DNA of 64,000 bases from Brachypodium distachyon (taxonomy: Eukaryota > Streptophyta > Magnoliopsida > Poales > Poaceae). Below the pieces are notes generated by a model. That model did not search any database, was not told where the DNA came from, and was given only the letters and a program-made list of their open reading frames with translations. Below are positions 57,624-64,000 of this stretch, in pieces; the first letter of the stretch is position 1; every line of letters starts with the position of its first letter. The stretch is from positions 4,733,501-4,797,500 of the forward strand of contig NC_016131.3 of NCBI RefSeq assembly GCF_000005505.3, given 5' to 3'. Made by a program: the position numbers and the translations under genes.

Positions 57624-58577
57624 TCCATGGCGGTCTGGCTTCTGTACTCACGCGCAGGAGATAAGACAGGAGGGGGAGGAAGGAAGTTGCGTGGATCACA
57701 GAGGAGAAAGGAAAGGAGAGAAAATGGACAGAGACGGTCAGGTGACGTGGCAAAATATCTTTGCCGGATGCTAGACTGTGGCCAAAGGTTATTTGGTCTT
57801 TACTTCCGGCAAAGACAAAAAAAAATTGCGTGTACACGTTTGATAAGATTTGTTATGTTTTAATTTTGTGTATTGTCCTGTAATTTTTATGCTAAACTTA
57901 TAGACCCCGTACATGGCGCCGTGCAAAAAAATGTTAATATTTGATAAAGTTTTAGTATTATTTCATTTCTTCCTATCAAACGTCTCTAGAAAATGATGAG
58001 TAATTATTTTCACATTACTCATTTTAAAAGCTAAATGAAACCACAGTAAAAAAATCAACTCAAAAACTAGACAAATTATTTCGAAACTTGTTCCGGGATT
58101 TGAACTTGGAGGGTTCATTTTCCAGTCAGATGGTAGTATCTTTGATGTGTTCGCTTAACCTGAAGCACCCTGACACAACCAAGTATTGAAAAAATGCAAA
58201 ATATTGTATTTCTCCATTTCATGATTATGCTATTTAGTGTAATGACGTGCTTAGTTTGTCGAAAAATGTATGTATGGAAGCGTTGCATTGATACAAAACA
58301 AGTACCAAATCCTGTTTCAATTCTTAACTTTCAATATAGCATTCGTGACCTGCATCCAACTATCCGAGTAAATGACGTTGTTCGCTTCGCTCGCTCGCTT
58401 ATATGCATTTTCTCACATATACTAATTTGTAATTTTTCTTATTTGTCCACTCCACCTCGACAGCAACTATTCAACATTTTAGAATTAAGTACCGAGACTG
58501 ACCAGTGCCAGGCATAGTTCTAGGAAAAAATTGCACATAGAACGTGACGCCGCAGCGAAGCGCGGTATCCCATCTAG
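57065..58577 (+). mobile_element. Helitron-like element with CACTA-derived interior
   Basis: The 3' end shows a short hairpin, CCGC (58550-58553) with GCGG (58562-58565), then CTAG (58574-58577) followed by T. That is the Helitron terminus. A possible 5' end is TCTCTTTAATCTAAAGGG at 57065 after an A. The 3' call is firmer than the 5' call. The interior from about 57250 to 58080 is a diverged, inverted copy of 59650-60600 in the neighbouring CACTA element. GC-rich frames at 57098-57863 are open on both strands and not genes. A (GA)n run lies at 57588-57617. Confidence 0.6.
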
Positions 58578-58709
58578 TATTTTCTAAGTGTACCGGTGCA
58601 AATCTCTTAAATATTCTGATATTAAATATCTCTACCTGCGAGGACTCTTCATTGTTTTGTTACAACTACCATTCATAGAAATCTCCCCCCACCCCCACCC
58701 CACATGATC

Positions 58710-59170
58710 TATATATGCTCTTGATCAGTGCACGCCATTGTTTTAGATGCCTATGCGAAAGCAGAAATGTGCATGTGTTCCTTTGCTTCCTCGGAATGGA
58801 TGGCATCTGAAACCACGCTCTAGAGTAAGTCTTTCCACCACGTCAGAATACCCTTTCCGTGAACCCCTCCAGTGACGGTTTAACAGGGTCAAAATAAACA
58901 CCGTCATTGGAGGCCGTTTGGTGCATCCTCGCGCAACACCACCGCCACTTGAATTCTCATCAGTACCACCTGTGTTCTTTCGAAAAAACACGCAATTTGG
59001 TGTAGAAGAGGTGGCAGCTTTCTGGATTGTCGATCTTATAAAAGCCGTCATTGGCCCGCAATGTTCTTTCGTAGAAGGTTAGACTTTGAGACTGAAATGG
59101 TCGCCTTTGCTGCCCTCGGTGTTCCCGGTGCCTCCAATTCCTAACCAATACATGCATCAATGGCTTATCA
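58710..59170 (+). ncRNA. Possible PHAS locus, miR2118 site 58791-58812
   Basis: Site TCGGAATGGATGGCATCTGA plus AA, about five mismatches. CTATATATGC lies about 80 nt upstream. Related upstream sequence at 48.0-48.2 kb has lost its site. Open frames on the minus strand (58743-59160) have no homology. Expected cleavage 58802/58803. Confidence 0.4.
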
Positions 59171-59422
59171 AGGCTTCAATTCAAACAACATAGGTAAATA
59201 ATAATTATCTGGGGTAAGATCAAGCTAGCTAGCTAGGACTATATATAGATTAGTGTCGTGTGGACTAGCTAGGCGGTAACTATCAGTATGTTCTGGTACT
59301 TCTGGTAGATGGTTTCAAATGTTGTGGTGTATGGTAGGCAATATATAGTGTAGGGATGAATGAGGAAATAAATCAAGAAATGGACATTGGCAAGCCAGAA
59401 GATCATGTGGGGGATGTAAATA

Positions 59423-61019
59423 CACTACAGGAAAACCTGACTTTGCCGGCGGCAATTTTTCGGTTTGTCAAATATAATACTAAAACATTGTCAAAAAAAG
59501 AACAAATTTTGGTTTGGTGTCATTTTATGGGTACATAAACTTGGCATAAAAACTACATGTCTATACGCAAAATCAAAATGATACATGCTTCACAAATTTT
59601 AACATCTTCGTATAAGTTACCGAACTTAGTTCTCAAACGTCCAATTTGAGTTTTGAACCAAGTTTGGCTATAATGTTTTCACTTTTTGAGTTGATTTTTT
59701 TACTGCAGTTTCATTTTCTACTAAAGCTGAGTAATGTGAATTAAAATCACCAACTTTTATCTAAAAATAATTATTTATCACTTTTAGGAGCCGTTTTATA
59801 GAAAATATGCAATAATACTAAAACGTTGTCAAAAATTATAAATTTTTGGCATGGAGTCATATTATGGGTATATAAGGTCAGGGTAAAAATTTCAGGTCAA
59901 TACACATAATTAAAATGGGACAAACCTCATCAAATGTGTACATGCAAAAAAAAAGAAAAAAAAATCTTTTGCCAAAGGCACTATATTATCTTTGCCGGCG
60001 GCCTAGCCTCCGGCAAAGACTGTTTGCCATGTCACCGATCCGCATGACCACGCCTCGGATCGGTCACGTGGCGTGCTCCTAACCGTTCATCTGAAAGCCG
60101 ATCCGAAGGCTCCCAGGCACTATCGTCTCTCTTATCTCTCTGTCTCCTCTCCCAGCCACACATCTCTCTTATCTCTCTCCCTCAATCGGTCCTGTGCTCC
60201 TCTCTCTCCTGTGGCCGGCTGGTGACTGGAGGCCGAAGATCCTCCGCGCTGCTGCTTCTGCTCTCCACTCTCCCTCTCCCTCCTCTCTCTCTTCTGCGAG
60301 AAGCCGCGGCTGTGACCGGCCTGCAGCAGCACCGGCGGCGCGAGGAGTATGTAGCGGCGGCGGCCTACAGCAGCAACGAGGACGAGCGGAGGCGGCGGGC
60401 GACTGGCGAGGAGCAGCGGCATGCGAGGCGTCGGCGGGGGCCGATCCTCCTGTGCCTCTCTCTCCCTTTTTCCTCCTCTCTTTTCTCTCCCTTCTCCCTC
60501 CAGCGAGCGGCAGCGGCCGGTGCGCGCGAGCAGCAGCAGCCGTGGCCGGTTGGCTGGCGGCCAGCAAGAAGCAGCAGCGGCGGCGGCCGGTGTGCGCAAG
60601 CGCAAGCAAGAGCAGCAGAAGTGGCGGCGGCCAGCAAGCAGCAGCAGCAGCGCCGGCCGGCCGCGTTGCTTTTTTTTTACATATATTTTATTTTCTTTGC
60701 CGAGTGCTGCAGTCGACGGCAAACAAATGTCTCGGCTGCTTTTTTTATTTTCATGTGGAATTTCTTTGCCGAAGGTCGGCCTCCGGCAAAGCCATCCTTT
60801 GCCGTTTCATGCCGTTAGCTACTTTTCTTTGCCGAGTGCTCCAAAAATACTTTCGGCAAAAGCTTTGCCGAAGGGCCCGTGAAAAAGCCTCCGGCAAAGA
60901 AGCATTTACCGGCAGGTCTTGGTACCGACGGCCTTTGCCGGAGGCCCTGACAGAAAGCAGCCGGCAAAGCCTTTGCCGGAGGTTTTGGGTCTCCGGCAAC
61001 ACCCGTTCTTCCAGTAGTG
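59423..61019. mobile_element. Nonautonomous CACTA (En/Spm) element, 1597 bp
   Basis: The ends CACTACAGGAAAAC and GTTCTTCCAGTAGTG are inverted repeats. A 3-bp ATA duplication flanks it (59420-59422 and 61020-61022). Subterminal TTTGCCGG/CCGGCAAAG motifs are dense near both ends (for example 59441, 59992, 60009, 60757-60980). No transposase is present. The interior 60170-60660 is GC-rich and open in many frames, giving Ala/Arg/Ser-rich translations without domains. Confidence 0.92.
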
Positions 61020-61022
61020 ATA

Positions 61023-62049
61023 TGTGAAATGAGTATAAGTCAATGGAACTAGAACAATGAAGTGCGCCACTAGTACTGTACTTTTGTGTGCCTGCATTCA
61101 AATTCTTAATTTGGTCTGCGGCGTGTAAGGACCGAACGACGCTATATGTGTAGTACCACCCAGTGTTAGCAATAATCATAATTGTAGATTATGCTGAGAT
61201 CGAGCTGATTCGAGCGCTGTTTGTGGATTGCTCTATACGACAAGTGTTCTTTGACTTAAGTTACCTGTCTTTGTGAGGCTGACAAGTATATAGACCATCA
61301 GAACCGAATGAGATCTGGACCGCCACTGCCACTGCCACTGGCGAGCAAATTAAGAGAAAAAGCTGAAAAACCTGGGAGGCTCTAGCGCACCTACTGCAGA
61401 GAAGATGGGTCGATTAAACAGAATCACAAACGACGGAAGGACCAATTGCCTCCACCTGAGGTTTGCATAGCCTCTGTATCCACCTAACATTTTTAAGAGT
61501 GTCGATCCATACATGGGCTTTATACATCTAAGAAAACAAAAAAAAAGGAATTATATAGATCCCAAAAAAAATTACCCTCTGTACAGTGCAGGTTCGATGC
61601 TAAGTTATTCCAGGAATTCACCGATAATGTCTCGCCGGCCGTGGAGAACTACGGAAGGTCCTCTTGGCCGGACAGAGAATCTCTGCGTGATGTGACTACA
61701 GAAACAGACAGCTTGGCACGTAAATTTGCGTGTCAGTCGGTTTTGGTAGCGAAACTGCTGATCGACCGGACACAGGTAGTAGCAGCGTGGCACGTATATA
61801 TGTGCCTGGATCCATCTTCCTGCTGTACCCAGCGACTACTTGTCCCATCCTAGAATACCTCTTCGTCAAGGAATTTGGCTGTGTAACCCTGTACTATGTC
61901 GCTGTTCTTGTAGACATCTGTCTAAGCTAGAGACGTACAAACAAAACAAGGCAAGAGAGAAAGAGAGGGAAGAGACACGGGTCTTCTTATGGTTTTGGAT
62001 GGTGCATGTACGTTGCATGCGTAGAGACCAGCTAGAACAAGTGAATATA
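61023..62049. other. Intergenic, no gene seen
   Basis: No recognisable coding or RNA feature. Short frames at 61513-62088 lack homology. Confidence 0.5.
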
Positions 62050-62167
62050 CTTCCTCGGTATAACAAAGAATACCTAAATTTTGATTAAATTTAAATGTAT
62101 TTATACACTAAGTCATATCTAAATACATCTAAATTTCAAATTTAAGACATTTTATTGGACGGAAGAG
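62050..62167. mobile_element. Stowaway-like MITE, 118 bp
   Basis: Ends CTTCCTCGG and GGACGGAAGAG with TA at 62048-62049 and 62168-62169. The interior (AATACATCTAAATTTCAAATTT) resembles the MITEs at 20543 and 25295. Confidence 0.75.
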
Positions 62168-62728
62168 TATATGGAACGGTAACAGCGACCATCGGGAAGA
62201 CATTAAATTTTGTAGGAGCCATATGTAATCTATCACAGCGGACACTACTGGCTGAAAAGACGGCTTCGTCTCCAATTAATGGTCAGCACAATCCGGTCCA
62301 GCCGCTGTTGTATGCGAGGTGATTTGACCACTGCGGTGTCCTGGTAAAAACCTCTAATGAAACAGACAGTGCTGGAGCTGGAGGTGAAATCGCATCAAAC
62401 TACTGGTGGCATGTTTCATTTGGAGTTGGAGGCACACAGTTCATGCAACACCGAACATTTAGTATACGAAAGCTCAAGAGTTAAATACATTTATGGTCAC
62501 TGAATCTGTCCGCTATACTCAGATTAATCTCACCATCTTTAGAAAAGTACAAATTGTTGCAGCAATTGAAGTTGCTAGAGGGGTCACTATACTATAGCTC
62601 CTTTTGTCCGGCATTTTAGGTACTAGCATATTTTTCTTCCGATCAATTAACGTTCACCCAGCTCGTTTTGGGAAATGTAAAAAAAACAAAAAAAACTCAA
62701 CATGTAAAGATGGTCACTTGTCAGTCAC

Positions 62729-64000
62729 TTTTTTTTTCAAGAATGCAACCCGGCGGGTACATCATCCATTAAAGAAAAAAAAGCCAGAAATCTAGTACAA
62801 CGCCGGAGAGGACATACAGCGCCACCAGGTGACACCAAACACAAAAAGACTACATGCTAATAAGCCACCTACTCGCCCCATGGGCTGACAAAAAGATACT
62901 ACCCTAAGCAGCCTGGCATGCGTCCATCGCGTCAACTCATCCATGATAGTCGAAATGACCACGTGCATTGAAGGGATTGCGCCGTTGAAGACCACATCGT
63001 TCCGATGACGCCAAATAGTCCAAAAGACCAACTGGATCGCCGAAAGGACGTCACGCCGAGCACGCCGCGGAAGGGGAAGCGAGGTCCACCACTCACGCAA
63101 GTTGGAGTTCGCATCTGGACACCAATCGCCATGGCCCCAAAGCGTGAGTAGGCGGCTCCAAACCTGCCTCGAGAGGACACAACCTAACAGCAAGTGTGAG
63201 ATGGTCTCCTCCCCCTGATCACAAAGAGGGCACCTCGCCGGGTGTGGAAGACCCCGTCTTGCAAGCCGGTCCGCCGTCCAGCAACGGTTCCGTGCGGCAA
63301 GCCATGCAAAGAACCGGCACCGCGCCGGAGCCCTCGTGTACCAGACCACGGACACCATCGGGTCACACACCCGCCCTGCAAAAAGGTTTGCATAGGCGGT
63401 TTTGGCCGAGTAGATCCCATCCTTAGACCAGTTACAAACCACGGTGTCGACCACCCCGTCCTCCAAATGAACCTCCTGGATCCATTCCCACACCGTGAGA
63501 AACTCCCCAATAGCCGCAGCATCCAAGTCCGGCCCCACATCCTCAAGCCAAGCGCCAAGGAGCGCGTCGCGGACCGAACGCTCCTGGATCCACTTGGGCC
63601 GGACCAAGCTCGCAATCCTGGGAAATGCATCACGAATGCGAATCCCCCACAGCCATCGATCGGACCAAAAAAAAATCCTCCTACCATCTCCCACACGCAA
63701 GGACGTAGCTGCCTCGAAGATCACATCGACCTCATTGGAAGTCTCCAAGGCCAGCCCTCTCCACGGACGCGAGTCGTCAGCCCGCTCCAGCCACCTCCAG
63801 CAGACCCTAAGGGCCCAATTCAGCATGTGAAGGTTGGGAACACCGAGGCCACCGAGCGGCTTGGGAGAGCAGACCGCCCGCCACGCCACAAGGCAATGCC
63901 CCCCTCTAGCCTCTTTCTGACCCTTCCACAGAAACCCACGGCAGATCTTGTCCACGCCCTTAATGATCTTGACCGGCAGATCCAGGGACATCATCGGGTA
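62729..64000 (-). mobile_element. LINE 3' portion, minus strand, cut by window edge
   Basis: A T-run at 62729-62738 is the A-tail of a minus-strand LINE. It is followed by a short 3'UTR and an ORF2 that runs off the right edge. Confidence 0.85.
62792..64000 (-). CDS. LINE ORF2 C-terminal part (zf-RVT), partial
   Basis: The frame is open from the window edge to the stop at 62792-62794, at least 402 residues with no break. The N-terminal part (KGVDKICRGFLWKGQKEARGG and GGLGVPNLHMLNWALRVCW) is the post-RT region typical of plant LINE ORF2. A zf-RVT domain follows (KTAYANLF...; ARCPLCDQGEETISHLLLGC at about 63205-63265 in window numbering). There is no RNase H domain before the stop, unlike the LINE at 48.8 kb, so it belongs to a different lineage. 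The true start lies outside the window; the ATG at 63994 is internal. Uninterrupted coding suggests a younger insertion. Confidence 0.88.
   Translation of the reverse strand, partial: YPMMSLDLPVKIIKGVDKICRGFLWKGQKEARGGHCLVAWRAVCSPKPLGGLGVPNLHMLNWALRVCWRWLERADDSRPWRGLALETSNEVDVIFEAATSLRVGDGRRIFFWSDRWLWGIRIRDAFPRIASLVRPKWIQERSVRDALLGAWLEDVGPDLDAAAIGEFLTVWEWIQEVHLEDGVVDTVVCNWSKDGIYSAKTAYANLFAGRVCDPMVSVVWYTRAPARCRFFAWLAARNRCWTADRLARRGLPHPARCPLCDQGEETISHLLLGCVLSRQVWSRLLTLWGHGDWCPDANSNLREWWTSLPLPRRARRDVLSAIQLVFWTIWRHRNDVVFNGAIPSMHVVISTIMDELTRWTHARLLRVVSFCQPMGRVGGLLACSLFVFGVTWWRCMSSPALY

Noticed and set aside
57098..57863. Arg/Ser/Ala-rich open frames up to 210 codons
   Set aside because: Same low-complexity sequence is inverted in the CACTA element, and it is open on both strands with a (GA)n run.
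60132..61027. Open frames of up to 277 codons inside the CACTA element
   Set aside because: GC-rich low-complexity interior with no transposase motif, open on both strands.
1..64000. tRNA, rRNA or CRISPR features
   Set aside because: No cloverleaf-like blocks, rRNA sequence or regularly spaced direct repeats of CRISPR type were seen on reading.

Overview
This is nuclear DNA from a grass (Poaceae), not a prokaryote. The evidence is spliced genes with GT-AG introns, a telo-box/TATA promoter on an eEF1A gene, Stowaway-type MITEs, a CACTA element with the TTTGCCGG subterminal motif common in grasses, L1-type LINEs, a large solo LTR, and many sites complementary to the miR2118 family. I cannot name the species.

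Only two host protein genes are clear. A complete translation elongation factor 1-alpha gene lies at about 15.05-17.8 kb: a 5'UTR intron, a coding intron inside the NKMD box, 447 codons. A GEX1 gene (gamete-expressed nuclear-fusion protein of the KAR5/Brambleberry family) lies at about 30.2-32.7 kb in five exons. It carries two apparent frameshifts, so it is either a young pseudogene or affected by sequence errors.

The rest is intergenic DNA with an unusual signal. A short motif, GGAATGTGCGGCATCGAGAA or a close variant, recurs 16 times on the + strand between 19.5 and 58.8 kb. Its complement, TTCCTGATGCCGCCCATTCC or a variant, occurs five times on the + strand, so those sites face the other way. 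Each 22-nt site matches the complement of miR2118 with two to six mismatches. Most sites lie about 140-230 nt downstream of a TATA-like box and a conserved leader, with no coding potential downstream. This is the layout of a cluster of 21-PHAS loci, the noncoding precursors of 21-nt reproductive phasiRNAs in grass anthers. The loci fall into repeat subfamilies (19-28 plus 35-37 kb; 39-45 kb; a minus-strand set at 43.6, 46.2 and 54.8 kb), which shows growth by local duplication. GEX1 lies inside the cluster.

Transposons by region: a retroposon 3' end (start to 0.77 kb); a Gypsy-like solo LTR with a TAATA duplication (1.27-4.43 kb); an LTR-retrotransposon fragment (7.8-8.7 kb); a minisatellite (12.57-13.28 kb); MITEs, a MULE carrying internal sequence (28.2-29.05 kb) and a hAT-like element (39.4 kb), several of which have matching empty sites in duplicated neighbours; a foldback element (46.7-47.3 kb); a degenerate full-length LINE (48.8-54.4 kb); a Helitron (57.07-58.58 kb) and a CACTA element (59.42-61.02 kb) that share an inverted internal segment; and a second LINE cut by the right edge (62.7-64 kb, minus strand).
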